A stretch of 64,000 nucleotides of DNA from Lineus longissimus (lineage: Eukaryota > Nemertea > Pilidiophora > Heteronemertea > Lineidae). The stretch spans positions 994,501 through 1,058,500 of the forward strand of contig NC_088315.1 in the NCBI RefSeq assembly GCF_910592395.1, written 5' to 3'. The stretch's first letter is position 1. Each line of letters opens with the position of its first letter. Below the pieces are notes generated by a model, which saw nothing but the letters and a program-made list of their open reading frames with translations, was not told where the DNA came from and made no database searches. Shown piece by piece: positions 34,951 through 48,112 of the stretch. A program made the position numbers and the translations under genes.

Positions 34951-37900
34951 CTATCCAAAAATGTCGGCCAATTCTGAACCAGAAGGTTTTTGACCCTGGT
35001 TGGGAGCATTGTTCATCATGCCACTATTTTGGTTCAGAAATGGATTTGGCGTTCGTGTCATAGGTTGATTACCCATAATGCCTTGGTTCCCCATCATCCC
35101 CGGCTGCGTCATCAACCTCGGCTGTGTCATCATCATGTTTCCTGTATTACCCATCATGCCTTGGTTCACTCCCATCATGCCCGGTGACAAAACTGGACCC
35201 GGCGGCTTCTGCGACATCTGATTCAAAGATGGTCGCGGCCGGTTTGAGGAGGTTTCTAATAAACTATCAAAAGCAGACAAGTCGACATTCTTATTCGGAG
35301 GCTTCTGTTGCACTTGTCCCATGCCCATATTTGGCTGGTTGAACCCTGACCCCATAGTTCCAAACCCAGATTGGTTCATCCCGGACATACTGGTTCCCCC
35401 TGCCATATTAGGTATGCCTGCACCATACATTGTACTGGTAGCAGGAGCACCACTAAAGGCCCCTCCACCTCGCCCAATCCCACCAGACATCGAGTTGAAA
35501 CTACTTCCTGCAGACGTCATACCATACGTGTATGACCCACTTGATGACGTCGATGAAGACATAAAGTTTGTATTTTTGAGTGAGGCTGTCAGATCTTTTG
35601 GTTTGTTTTTCGCTGGAGCAGATGTTGCGGTCTTTGCTTGCAGCGGTTGTTGGCTTTTCAAGCGTTCCTGTGTTTCTTGATCTCGGGCCAACTTCTGTTT
35701 CTCCTCCATCGTCAGATTGACCTGGAATGAAAAACAAATGTTATGTCTTCGTAGGGACTGGTCAGGACTGGTTATACTGGCACAGCAACACAGAAGTAAT
35801 GTAACTGTTAGTACAATGTAAGTACAATGTGTCAAGGCATACCTTGGCTGGTTGAGCAGGTGTCTTGTTTTCCACAGCGGGTTTCACAGGTGAATTCTCA
35901 CCAGGCTTTTTTGTCTTTTCAGCGGCTCCCAACATCCCGGATATACCAAAACCTGACATCAATTTCTCCATCTGAAACAGCATTTACATATAAGATTAAC
36001 ACTTTCAGCGCCATCCGACGTAATTTTACGTCTTGCAAGTTGACACGGTTGAGCCATCCGACGTAATATTACGTCGCGTTTTTAAATTTCCCGCTTTGCC
36101 TTCGAGGCGACTAGCAGTGCAGTATAGGGGAAAACAATTTAACTATACAGCACTTGAGGTGATAGTATGATGTTCAGCCAATGTGCTATTTATAGCCAAG
36201 ATCGTCTGCATTCGAATAGGCGCAATGGCGGGTCGAAGATTGATGACGGGGGGACGTAGCCGAGAGTATGCCAAAAAGTGGGTATTCGGAAAGACACCAG
36301 ATATTACTGTTCTATGTGTGGGGTACCATTGTGCAAAATCAAGTACTTTGCTGACTATCATTCCAAATTAGCATTGTAAAGAGATCTAATAAAGAAGAAC
36401 CAACACAGAAAATTTCATGTAATTATCTTTATTCCTTCTATTGTTTTCATAATTTTGAAAAAGGGTAAAAAGGGGAGTAACCTTGGCCCCTGGGGGAGTA
36501 CGCTAAATATGGCTGGGCGCTGAAAGTGTTAAGAGATCACAAATGTTGACACACATGGACCTTGACCAATGAGAACTCAAAAGGAGATTTTCTCCATGTA
36601 ACCCCACTCTATGTAACCCCAGCCTGAAGAAAAATGAACCTTACCATTGAATCAGTCTTGTTTGCAGTATCATTCACCAAACTGTCAGAATTTGGCACCT
36701 GATCAGGTCCAAACTGTATTGTCCTGAATAGTAAGATTTCATATTGTTTAAATGGTGAGTTACAATGAGACATAGAAACACATTCAGAATCAGATGAACG
36801 TGGAAAGACTCGTTACATGCTAAACACTCAAAGCTGGTGACAATTAAAGTTGCTGTGATAAGCGAGAGAAAAAGTACCATGCGAGTAAAACTGGTAATCA
36901 CCGAGTGTGACACTGATCGATTATATTTGAAGCATCAAATTAACCTTTAAACGGAGTGCAGTGACGTTTTCAAGTAAGGTAATGATTCTGGCAATACATG
37001 TGCTATGACATGCTGGATCAGAGAGAGATCCGATCGTATCACTGACTCTGCTGGCAACAACCAAGGTACAATGTTGGTGTTTTAGTGGGAGACAGTTCAG
37101 AAAGTTAGCAAAGTTTCACAGTCCTTTGTCCTATGTTATGAAAATATTGAGAAATATTGCATTTATACCAAAGACAATAGTTCATACAGCGTATTGGGAA
37201 AGCAAGATGTTAGTGAAGGTTAGTTTGTGAGATTGACAGTATCAGCACAACAATCTGGTCACTGAAACATGAAAACATTCATCAAATAATGTTACAGCCA
37301 AAACTGTTCAAGGAAAGTTAAAATCTAAAGACAGGTTATCACGAATCCTTCTAAGTACAGAATGATAAGAACTCTTCTGTTGCTTACTGCTACCAAGAGC
37401 TCCTAAAGGGCAGTACAGGAGTTGTTAGGTTGTGCAATGGGGTTATCACTCAAGCAATCTTGATGGCTCAAATGGGAATGCATGCATGTCTAGGTCCTGA
37501 GGCATTTATTATCTATCCTGGAGCCAGGAGCCACAGAAAAATTCTGACTTTAAACAGTATACCGCTACTCGTAACATCTGTACGCAGTCGACATGTAAAT
37601 AGTTGCTAAGGGGGATGGTTGTTAGTAGAAGAAAAGTGTTAACAACACAGAATCTATGTACAACAAACAACTCACTGGTCTCCAAAACACATCTCAGGCA
37701 GGCTATATTGGACAGAAAGGACAGTGTCATTTGATAATGTCATGGAAATACTTGGAGATTTTTGCATGAAATGAGGGGTTATACATGTATCAAGAAGGTT
37801 GAATCCAACTGTTACTACGGTGATGATATTTGGTGACCATCTGCTCAATTATGTCATCAAGGGGCAGAGTACAGACTGAAAGAGTGGTATCAAGTTGAGA

Positions 37901-40900
37901 AAGGGTTAAACATGCTTTTTGGTTGAGATGGTAAGGACGTACTGGACTCATGCTGACTCAGTAGAAACGTGCACAGATACCTGCCAACTAGGGTAGACGG
38001 TGACAAATCTCTGGGAAAGTAAGAAATTAAGAATATGTAGAAACTATCAATACATTGGACCAATGGAAAAACAACACATAAATAAACAGCCACATATTGC
38101 CCAGGGGGAGAAACAGGAGCAGGCCTATAAGGGCTGTCTATAGACACAGGCAGGGAGTTGGAGATTGTAAGTGACCTATCAACCAAAAGTCCCCCCGCCC
38201 CCAAAAAACAAAGAAAAGAAGTAACGTTCTGTTGTTCAAAGAAGTGTTGAAGTAATAATACAATACTACACCTCCATGGGCTAATGGAGAAAAAAAACAC
38301 CATGATTAAAAACATTCAAAAAAGAAAAGTTGTGAGTAACTGCTTAAACACTGAAAACAAAAAAACATTTACAGTGTAGGGGTCAAATGAAGTGCACAAT
38401 CAAGGAATGAGGGCATGCTTAAAACTTTACATCTGAAAAGATGAATCTGAAATATACACGACTGCACTAAAGTAATAAACTAGAACAACAGCACATGCTA
38501 CAAGTGCTACACAAGGTGACAATCATTGAAACAAATTATGACATGGTGATTCTGTCATCATGCAAACCACTTGTAAGTGAAATAAATCTCAATATCTTCA
38601 ATAATGGATTGCTGACTGAAGTCTTACCCTTGACATCCCACTTCCATTATTGTACTAGGGAATTGATAAATGGAAGAGTTACAAAAGATTATGAAAGGAT
38701 GTGATACAACCAAGACTCGTTCAAATGCACAGGCACAGGCCCAGACATGTTCAGCCTCGAGGAAGAGGTTGAGGATATCGTATTTATTTGGCTGTTTAGT
38801 TTCCCTCCTTGACTGGCATCACCGGATAAGAAGTCATAGTGTGGCATCAATCCTTTATAAAGTATCCATTGTAAGACTCGTGAAGGGAGGAGCATTGTGG
38901 GAGAGGTAAAACATGTAATTGTGCCTACTGCCATGCTGGTCTCCACATGACTTGGAAGGGTATGGTGCCCCTTGGCCATGGAGAACTAGCTTTGAACTTC
39001 CCCACGACCTCAGAATCGATTCAATTCTCTGTGTTCTCACCTTTGTTCTTGATGCATGGAGTTGAGCTGCTCTAACTTCCCTCGGTGATCCGACTCCACT
39101 CTTGACACCATTTCCTTTATCACAGTAATAAATGCATTGAACTGCAAGCAAGAAATAACAGCATGACATCAGGTGGCTCTAATAGATGCAAAGAGGACCA
39201 GGGGCCATTGTACTCACAGGTTGTTAGATGTAACACCTGTACATTGAACTATGACTTCCACAAGAAAATTGGCTCACTGGACAAAGAAACTGCTCAACAG
39301 CCGTTACTCACTGAAGGCTATCTCATCTGAACAACAAACTGAAAGCTAAGTTCGACCTATATGACCTTGACAAGTAAAGTAGGTCACAATCTAATGGTTT
39401 CTAGGTGGTCAAGTTTAACCTGAAAAACAGCTGTTAATCCTGTACCACTGGTATTGGTTTCCATGCTGAAAGCGGTCTCTGAAATGAAACTTGCCTGTTT
39501 CAAATTGAGATTGCTATCAATAGAGAGGGGGATGAGGTATGGCAGGACTTTTAACGCCAGCGAATCTTTCGTTATGCCCAGCTTCTTGTGGGAAAATGCA
39601 ACTTGGTAAATACCTGAAAAATAACATAAAAGACAAAGTTGAGGGCCTTTTGACCAGGTGCCCTACAGGACCCCCTACCCCAATAGTGGCAGCTCTTTGG
39701 CAAAACAACAACCTTCCCATGTCAGCTTCACCTTACTTCCTGTTAAGTGATGAAACAAACATGAACCAACACAGCCCTGATATACTCAATGGTTTTCTAG
39801 ATGGCCCTCTGTGAGCAATGAAACCACCTTCTCTCAGACCTACCAGTTTTCCATAATAAACTCTAGGAGCTTAAATACCGACAGAAACAACCAGTTGATG
39901 CATATATACCTGAGGCAAAGAATGGCCTCGTCTTACCTAATATACTCATCAGCACAGCAGGCTCTCTCGATGGTATCTCTGTCAGCAGTGGAAGCACTTC
40001 GTCAAGGACATACCACTTATCCATGAACTCAAGCAGCTTACCAACACACACAAGACAGTTAACACGCACCTACAAGTAAAAGTCAGCACTTAGATTTGTG
40101 TTGTCTAGACCCAGCAGTGTGTTGCGCGTGGTAAATATGTGTTGCATTTGACAAGCCTGTGCAGTATTGGCTGAATATCTGTGGTGAAATGTATGAAGTA
40201 TCATCTGCTCTTGCAACACCTTGAGTTGACATTATCCAGCTGGAATCCAGTTATTATTGAGGTGGTGCATCCTTTGCTGTCCTCTCCTCGACTGCAAAGG
40301 ACAAATCAAACTTCCCCAATTGCTTCATTTAAGACCATTAAGACCATTCATAAAAGAACTCGAATCCAACTTGAAAGGGTTAAGATCAGCCTTGCCATAC
40401 CCCTAGTAATGAGGTATTCAAGGAGAGTTTCTTGATCCTTGGCATAATGGCATTCTTCATAGCACTGTACTCAATCAGGCTGGCAAACGTTGGAATGATA
40501 TTCAGGCACAGTTCCTGAAGAAAAGAGAAAAACTTCCTACAGTACAAACCAGCTTGTATCAATACCAACATCACTTCATAGAACATCTCACAGACTGATG
40601 CACCATGCAGTTTTCAGAATACTGTAAGAGATGTTGTTGTCTAGACATCAAGGTAGTGATGTGAATGCATTAGTTATTTCCTTTTGACGTTGGTACCAAC
40701 ACAGGTGATGGTCCAGTATATGAGCTTGGCTAGAACCCTGTAGCTATGATACAGTCCCTCAAACATGTCAAAGGAAGTCATTATTCCAACTGACTGTACC
40801 TGAATCTGTGGTACATCTGCCTCTAGGGCCCGGTAGATCATTGGAAGTATGTGATTCTTCACGTCAGCTGATGGAGTCTTTTTCAGAAGTATATTCATAT

Positions 40901-43634
40901 TTTGGATGAAAATTAATGAAATCTGAAAAGAAATCTGACTGGTAAGGATCTACTCAACTGAGAATTAAGAAGGTTATTTTCAAACCTTGTGTGCCCACAG
41001 CATGTTAGTGTCACTGGTCAAATTTGTTCAAGTTATGAAGTCAGCAGAGGCAGAATGGAGCAAAAGGAAGTAAAACAGAGACACACCTCAGACATAAAAA
41101 GCAATTTTCTTTAACTTTCATGATGAGGCAGCCTGGCGATCAGGGCACCAAAGGTAGAGGAGGCCCCACCCTTCCAATATGGCTAGCTGAGTTGCTGTCA
41201 CTTACCTGAATAGGGACAGCAATCTGGAATGCAGGGATCAACGATGGCAAGACGTGTTTGACAAACTCATTATCACTGAGTTGGTTCGATATGAGGAGAA
41301 CACTTGGGAGAACAAACGGGATCATATCGTGGTTCATGAACTCACTGAACAGTGCTGGCAGGATACGCTGTGTGCACACTCGCTGAAAAACAAAGGAATA
41401 TCGTTTCAGAATGAATAATTAGCTTTCTTAAGATACTGGTTTCCTGAATGTAAGACGGCTGTGGAATCATGTTGAAAGAAAGTTCAACCTGCAGGCTTCT
41501 GACAGCTGTGCTGAGCGAGATGGGGTTTCCTTTGGATGAGGCAGCCAAGGCAGTGAAGACATAAAGAAGTGGAGAGATTAGATGGTGGCCATCTGTCCCA
41601 CAAGGGATGAGGAGCTATAAGTAAGTAAGGGAAAGTTCTACCTACTGCAGGCATCTTCTCCAGCACTTTGGGCAATCCCTTAAAGAACTGAGACTTCTGT
41701 AGGTTGTCTCTCTGGATGAGAGAATCCAGGTAGAGCAGAGTCACCACCCCAACATCCTCAAAGAATGGTATCTTAGATATCTGGTGGGCATCCGGCCTGA
41801 CTGTTGGCTCAGCATTCAGTAACATCTTGACATGGTCCCGGACGTCGTCAGGTATGGAGCCGAGGAGTGAGTTTTTCATATGCCGGAGCTGGAATAAAAA
41901 AAAAATCAGGAATGAAACCTCAGATGAACAATCTAATGTAATCAACTGAGCTGAGACCAAAACCCTTGGCTACAGATGCTAATCATGTTATCAGGGTCTA
42001 TGCTCTTTGTCTGAATCACAGGGCCTAGATGGCCGAGTCACAGAGTCCGACAACTCTATGCTAGGAAGTGTAAAGACAGCTTCATGCCAGAAAGCAAAGC
42101 AATACACACTACGGCCTCAAAGTGAATGTCGAAAGGACATACCTCTTCTACATTTTTCTTGTAAGTTGACATCTGGTTCCTGCAGTCAAATAGCGGCTTT
42201 CCCTTGTTGAATATGGTATACATGAGTATACCGAGACTGTACATATCACTGGCCGTGGAACACGTTAATGTCAGGATGTACTCCGGTGCAAGGAAGTTCA
42301 GATTGGGTTGAGCTACGTGGGGGAAGTCAGCATCCCACTCTTTGAACTGGAATATCACCTGAGAGACAGAGATCAAGCAATGACCAGAGGAAGGAATGCC
42401 ATGATGATGAGTAACAACTTGCCATTACAATATCAATATTGTTCAGGTTACAAACTGGTACAGGTAACTGTGCTGGAAACTGACAAACCACTCAAAAACG
42501 ATCATTGAAAATTAGTTTAAACTTATTGGATCGATGTTCTTTTCTTGCATTTCATGAGATAAATTTACACTCACGTTGGTGTCACTTCCGATGTTATTGA
42601 GACAGAAATCAAATCCAGCCATCTTCCATGCTCCGTTCTTAACGATCACGATAGACTCCGGGCAGATGTTGTTGTGCATCATCTTTGCATCGTTATGGAG
42701 GAATGCAACACCCTCTCCTACCTGCAGCAAACCATACTTGATCTCCAAATCATAAAGTTTACAATCTTTGACATCAGCTGGTACAGGGCTGGGCATATTC
42801 TCATGGAAGCCCAGCATATTGGCAAGGCTAGCAAATACTCGCTCTGTAGCAAAGGCAAGACTGTCCCTGAAATGAAAGTGACAAATACAAAAGTCAATGA
42901 ACAAGGCTTGTAAAAGGTTGTAGTTGATCACAAGATCGTCCTCAAAAGTGAAACGCAATCAGTGATGAGACTCAGAGTGACTGAGCTAGGCTATTCTTAG
43001 CACGGTCTTTGATCAAGAATGTCACAAGCATGTATGCACATTACTCTTTGTTCGAAGCATATTTAAAACCAACCTTGATTCCTCGACTGGGTGCAGCACA
43101 GACAATATCTTTGGATGTCGTAACCTGGTCAAGCGGGCCACACCATGTTTTAGTGTCTCAGTAATTATCTCCTTGTCTCGTTTAGAATAACGTTCTAACT
43201 GTTTCTTTTCAAAGACAAACACTGATGCTTCCTGAAAAACAAAACCATACTATTATTTTTGGGTATGACTTGATATGACATTCCAAAGTATGCTGACGAT
43301 TTGTGAGGCTCTTACTCTTAGAAGACAATGAACACTGTGAGTGTGATCTGGCAACTACAGAAAGTAGCCGTTCTGTCATTCAAGCAAAAATTTCCAAACA
43401 ACAAGTGAGGTCACTTTTCCGAATTCTGTCTCTCAATCTCAGAGAAATTTCCCAATAGCTCAGCTGCATTACATTACATACCTCTTTCGTTGATTTCTTG
43501 TAGCCATCAAACACTTTCCAGAGCAGTCCTGGTCCAGCACTGGCGACATGACGCCCGACATCAAACTCACGAGTGACAGGATTACCTGGCAGAGCACCAG
43601 AGACAGTGCTCTTGATCTTGAAGAGCATATCCAT
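34951..43634 (-). CDS. SCYL2: SCY1-like pseudokinase 2 (CVAK104-type)
   Basis: Fourteen coding exons join in frame to 935 residues, close to the vertebrate protein (about 930): 43634-43482, 43231-43074, 42866-42575, 42358-42143, 41888-41646, 41382-41206, 40922-40800, 40514-40401, 40069-39937, 39613-39495, 39141-39041, 36723-36645, 35971-35843, 35721-34951. The N-terminal kinase fold is degenerate: HRD is replaced by MHNNICPES, DFG by GFDFCL and the glycine loop by ASAGPG, as expected for a pseudokinase. A HEAT-like region follows (QRDNLQKSQFFKGLPKVL, ELCLNIIPTFA, DEVLPLLTEIPS). The C-terminus is Gly/Met/Asn/Gln-rich, has NPF and ends DIFG. The family binds clathrin and AP complexes in TGN-endosome traffic. 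The intron after exon 39613-39495 uses a GC donor. An acceptor at 43653 implies an upstream exon, probably 5' UTR. A piggyBac-type element lies in the intron before exon 35971-35843. Confidence 0.95.
36000..36528 (+). mobile_element. piggyBac-type element in a SCYL2 intron
   Basis: Perfect 13-bp terminal inverted repeats (CACTTTCAGCGCC and GGCGCTGAAAGTG) are flanked on both sides by TTAA (35996-35999 and 36529-36532), the target-site duplication typical of piggyBac elements. Near the left end, a subterminal CATCCGACGTAATNTTACGTC palindrome occurs twice. The element is 529 bp and encodes only a C-terminal scrap of transposase, so it is non-autonomous. Confidence 0.9.
36260..36379 (+). pseudogene. 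piggyBac transposase C-terminal cysteine-rich remnant
   Basis: In one frame after a TAG at 36257-36259, 39 codons read to a TAA at 36377. The peptide contains RVCQ, then RKDTRYYC, SMCGVPLC and a tail ending YHSKLAL. This matches the C-rich zinc-binding tail of piggyBac transposases, which has the pattern RK-x-TRY-x-C-x-x-C-x-VPLC followed by F-x-x-YH. One cysteine expected in the CF-x-x-YH portion is Tyr here. The DDD catalytic region is missing. The orientation is opposite to SCYL2. Confidence 0.8.
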
Positions 43635-43652
43635 GGTGCCAAACCCCAGAGT

Positions 43653-45640
43653 CTGAAGAATGAGAAAACAGTGCTTAGTTATTGGTTATTCTTGAGCCTG
43701 CACCAACAAATCAATAAACCAATAATGGACAACCTGTTGACCCTGAAGTAAAGACTTCAGTGATGATCACTCAGTTGCCTTATTCAAAGATTCTGCAGAC
43801 TTTGACGTTTTTGCCAATGGAGACAAAGTAGGTACCTCAAAAGTTGAATGACACAATCAGAAGGTCACTGACATTCAATTTTTGAAGGAGTGGTGGACCC
43901 AAGGTTGTTTTGTTGTAAGGAGGTTTCTGGTTGATCTTATCATACCCAGACAAACTCTTTGATATGAAAATGAATGACCACTGCTTTGTACTTGTAGCCA
44001 AAAAGAGTTGAATGAAAGCTGAAGCATCGCATACAACACTTGATCGCATCATGCAGTAGTCGGCCAAGAAAATGTTAACAATCAGAAAACATGCTGCAGG
44101 ATTGGATTCCTTCGTAACCTGTAGTGTAAAGTGTAAATCAGTAATGTGTCATCCACCTTGTTCCAGTATGTTTTTGTGTTTAAATAAATTGCATCATTCA
44201 TTGTAATATCAGTGCACACACACCATTCCCACTATCCAGACCAGGATTAATGGCCCATGGTACTATACTTCCTTTTATGCCAGAATAAACATGTAGAACA
44301 ATGTTGCAGTGAAAACCATGAAAATTATCACTGACCCTGTGCCATCTACTTGACTTCCACATTCCCTCAACCTTAAAACCGGATCAAAACAAGTCCAAAC
44401 AGAGGACATATAAAGCATTGAATGCGACTGTCAACCAATGCCCAACCCAAACAAACATACAAAACCATTCCAAAACATGACGAAAAAACCCGATGCTTTT
44501 TTCAAAACACTAAATATGCGGTCATTTACCCGGGCGGCCTTTGACAAGTCTTCCATCACTTTTTTCTCCATGGGAATGGCCATTTTTCATAGCTATCAAC
44601 CCTATATATTTACACAAGAGAGAGAGAACCTGAGAGAAATTTATTGAGGCAATGGAGGGGGGAAAGGCAGAAAATTATCTCATCTTAGATAGGCCTATCT
44701 AATCTATATTCGAGGATTGCACCGCCTATGCCCAACACTCAACAGATGGTAATCGTAATTGCCCTATGACAGGCATGAAAGGGTTCTTTGAGGGGATCAC
44801 AAATTTACCGGCTTGATTGCAGAATCCCTGACAAAAAGAGAGGTTTTGGTTAGGGTTATCTATAGAACATTTTGGAAGTGATGGTCATTTTGTAAGGGAT
44901 CCTGCAGTAGTGCCACTTACCAATGGCATGCATTGCATGATTGTGTGCAGCCTATTTGCTCTACATCATGACATTGAGAGTGCGAGGGCCAAGGCTATTG
45001 ACGATTGAGTATCAGTAAGCCTAGAATTCTCGACCCAGACAGAAAAAAATCGTACAAACAGGGTTCTGAAAAATGAGATCAAAATCATTGAAGATTTCAA
45101 ATATGGTCTATAATCGTACCTATTATGTTAGAGAATGAGAGGAAGTGGTCTATACGACGAGCAACAGAGCGGATTATTAGGGAATCGAGTATGAAATACG
45201 TGGATTTTACAGATTTTCAACACAAGGGGGCTGCCATGTTGGAGGTCAACTGTCTATGCTGCCACCTATAACTAGGTCTCAGTAGCCGGTGCGGAGGACA
45301 GGCCTACCTGCCTCCAAAAATGACACGACGTCATTTCATGCATAACCCTGTTCCGGCAGATTCTGTAGACTTGGCAGTACCTTACTCTCACACAAAACTA
45401 TACATTTCTGAATGGCTTGTCTCATGTAGAATACATCTGGCCAAGTTTCAACGTCGTCTATAGACATGCATAGACTGATGCAGCACAATGCATAGATTTT
45501 TCAGTGCTAGTCTGTTACCCTGCCTGAGTTTAACCTCACCTTCATTATGTCCGTCATCCATGTAGGCCCCTAGTTTTAATTTGTACATGATGTACAATTA
45601 TAATATCACTCTGACTCTTCTATCTCCTGATTCATGAAGT
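43653..45640. other. SCYL2 upstream interval, no second coding gene seen
   Basis: This should contain SCYL2 intron 1 and possibly its non-coding first exon. I could not fix that exon: several donor-like sites exist but none is decisive. The short open frames at 43837-44067 and 44438-44647 lack conserved features. Confidence 0.4.
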
Positions 45641-45660
45641 GATGATCTCCTCCTGCTTTT

Positions 45661-45892
45661 CTCCTGTCCTGCTCTCTGAGTGAGAACTTGAGTCTGTCCA
45701 CAACCCGTACTGTCGTAGCTAGAGGCCTCCCCTTTTTGGCTTTGGCCTACCTAACTCCTGACGGTAACACAACCAATTAAAGTAGGCCCTAAAGAAAAGG
45801 ATTCAATGAATTCGCCTCACTCCAAATAAGCCACGCCTCTTCAGCTTCAGCCAGGTTCTATCTTGCAGTGGAGTGGCTGGACTTAACTTCGG
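45661..45892 (+). repeat. Segmental duplication, copy 1
   Basis: This block, from CTCCTGTCCTGCTCTCTGAG to TGGAGTGGCTGGACTTAAC, recurs in the same orientation at 49113-49372 with small insertions. Shared anchors are CAACCCGTACTGTCGTA, GAGGCCTCCCCTTTTTGG and CAAATAAGCCA. It is immediately followed by a GACC-rich stretch (45897-45930). Confidence 0.85.
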
Positions 45893-45896
45893 TTAT

Positions 45897-45930
45897 ACTA
45901 ATTCCCGACCTACCCCGACCTTTACCGACT
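45897..45930 (-). repeat. GGTCGGG-rich motif, inverted copy 1
   Basis: On the minus strand this reads GTCGGTAAAGGTCGGGGTAGG and on to GGGAATTAG. The same motif, with an extra 12 bases, is on the plus strand at 49058-49101. It sits 3' of duplication copy 1 but 5' of copy 2. Confidence 0.7.
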
Positions 45931-46129
45931 TGCGGACCCGGACTCCGTTACACCAACGGACCGATTAACTCTGATGGTTCAGAATGGGTGTGAGGGGCGG
46001 AACAGTCTTCCGTCTTGTATGACTTAGGCCCATGTCATTCATGACGTCGGCCCCTGTCTTTCACAACCTCTTGTTGGTTAAGGCAGTATCTAAAACCCCA
46101 TACCACATACCACATACCCACCAGGCCGA

Positions 46130-47140
46130 ATCAGTCCTGGCTGCTACACCGTGTTGACAACATGATGAGAGTGATGAGACAGTCACAGCCAGGCCGCATC
46201 AATCTTCGCCGCACTGCCTAGTTGTTAATATGGCGAGAGAGATGAGACAATCACAGCCAGGCCAAATCAGTCTCGGCTGCTCTGCCAAGTTGTCTACATG
46301 GTGAGAGAGATGAGAGACAGTCACAGCCAGGCCAAATCAGTCTTGGCTGCTCTGCCAAGTTGTCTATATGGTGAGAGAGATGAGACAGTCACAGCCAGGC
46401 GGCATCAGTCTTCGCCGCACTGCTATTGTTAATATGGTGAGAGAGATGAGACAGACACAGCCAGGCCAAATTAGTCTTGGCTGCTCTGCCAAGTTGTCAA
46501 CATGGTGAGAGAGATGAGGAAGTCACAGCCAGGCCGAATCAGTCCTGGCTGCTCCACCGTGTTGACAACCTGATGAGAGAGACAATCACAGCCAGGCCAA
46601 ATCAATCTCGGCTGCTCCGCCAAGTTGTCTACATGGTGAGGGAGATGAGAGACAGTCACAGCCAGGCCAAATCAGTCTTGGCTGCTCTGCCAAGTTGTCT
46701 ACATGATGAGAGAGATGAGGAAGTCACAGCCAGGCCGAATCAATCCTGGCTGCTCCACCGTGCTGACAACATGATGAGAGAGGTGAGGAAGTCACAGCCA
46801 GGCCGAATCAATCCTGGCTGCTCCACCGTACTGACAACATGATGCGAGTGATGAGACAGTCACAGCCAGGCCACATCAATCTTCGCCGCACTGTCTAGTT
46901 GTTAATATGGCGAGAGAGATGAGACAGTCACAGCCAGGCCGAATCAGTTCTGGCTGCTCCACCGTGTTGACAATAATTATGGTGAGAGAGATGAGACAGT
47001 CACAGCCAGGCCAAATCAGTCTTGGCTGCTCTGCCAAGTTGTCAACATGGTGAGAGAGATGAGGAAGTCACAGCCAGGCCGAATCAGTCCTGGCTGCTCC
47101 ACCGTGTTGACAACATGATGAGAGAGATGAGGAAGTCACA
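46130..47140. repeat. 68-70 bp minisatellite, about 14 copies
   Basis: The unit contains GTCACAGCCAGGCC, then AATCAGTC, TGGCTGCTC, a GTTGTCTACATGG or GTTGACAACATGA block and AGAGAGATGAGA. At least four sub-types are interspersed (GGCTGCTCTGCC, GGCTGCTCCACC, CGCCGCACTGCC and shorter forms), which points to a higher-order or gene-conversion history. The array keeps open frames on both strands (for example 46477-46842 +), an effect of the period and not evidence for a protein. Confidence 0.9.
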
Positions 47141-48112
47141 AGAGACATGCCAATTTTTTCCAGGTGGGGCAATCCAATGACGGCTGAAGCTTTTATAATA
47201 AGCCTGGCAAGATTGGATCACTCATGTTTAGTTCGTCTTACCCAGGAGACAGGAGTGTTTAATGGCAACCCATTAAGTGACCCGACCGAATCAAGTTTGA
47301 TATCATGCTATCAAAGTTGGCAATTGTATTCTGTTTCGAATGATTGCAGGTTTAGAAACTGAGCGCCCCACGAACGACGAACTACAAAGTACGAATGTCT
47401 GTCGAGTCATCAAGTCCTCTATCTGCTAATTGATTTACACGACACTGAACCATATTTGATACTTGGTTGTAGAAGGAATTGGGGAAATGACTAAAAAAGA
47501 ATCGTCGATAAAATGCATTTACATCGTCTTTTGGCTTACGGAACCTGCCTAATGCATTTCCACAGCTCATCATATGTACATGTACAAGTATGTATGCTAA
47601 AGCAAATCCCACATTTTGACAATGCCTGTTATGTTGATCATTGACAGAACAAAGGTCTCGCTTGAGCAGATAACTACTAGCCGGCCTGGTTCAATGGGGT
47701 ACCCGGATGCTGTTACGTCAAATGTATTGTCTTTGGCCATGATCGGTCGCGGTTGATTTTTGAACGCCAGTCGGTTGGTGTGTGACATGCGGAGAACATC
47801 GCGGGAACACTTCTCCGATTTCAAACGTAAAAATGCCTTCAAATTTTCCGAAACAAATCAAAAGGGCTGCAGCAGAAGGTAAGGCACAGTATCTATTCCT
47901 GATAAAGGTATGTGTTGGTTTCAAAGGGTTTTTATTGCAGAAATAGTCATACAATCAAGGCGGGAATGAACTGCGCAGTTTGAAATTTCAAGCCAGACAT
48001 GTTGAATTATGTACATCACTGCACTTCATGTACATGTTCAACGGCAATTTTAATTGCCATCCCTAATCAAATACCATTTGCTCAAAGAAACTAAAGGCGG
48101 CACGTCCAAGTC
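47141..48112. other. Interval upstream of the RRM gene
   Basis: Probably the promoter and 5' end of the RRM gene. An ATG at 47834 opens a 15-codon frame ending at a donor-like AGAAG|GTAAGG near 47879, which could be an alternative first exon, but its join to downstream exons was not established. Nothing else recognised. Confidence 0.35.

Noticed and set aside
46477-46842. 121-codon frame in the 68-bp minisatellite
   Set aside because: The frame is a product of repeat periodicity, exists on both strands and has no conserved features.
47597-47842. 81-codon minus-strand frame as a first SCYL2 exon
   Set aside because: There is no similarity to SCYL2 N-termini and the known start is at 43634; no splice join was supported.
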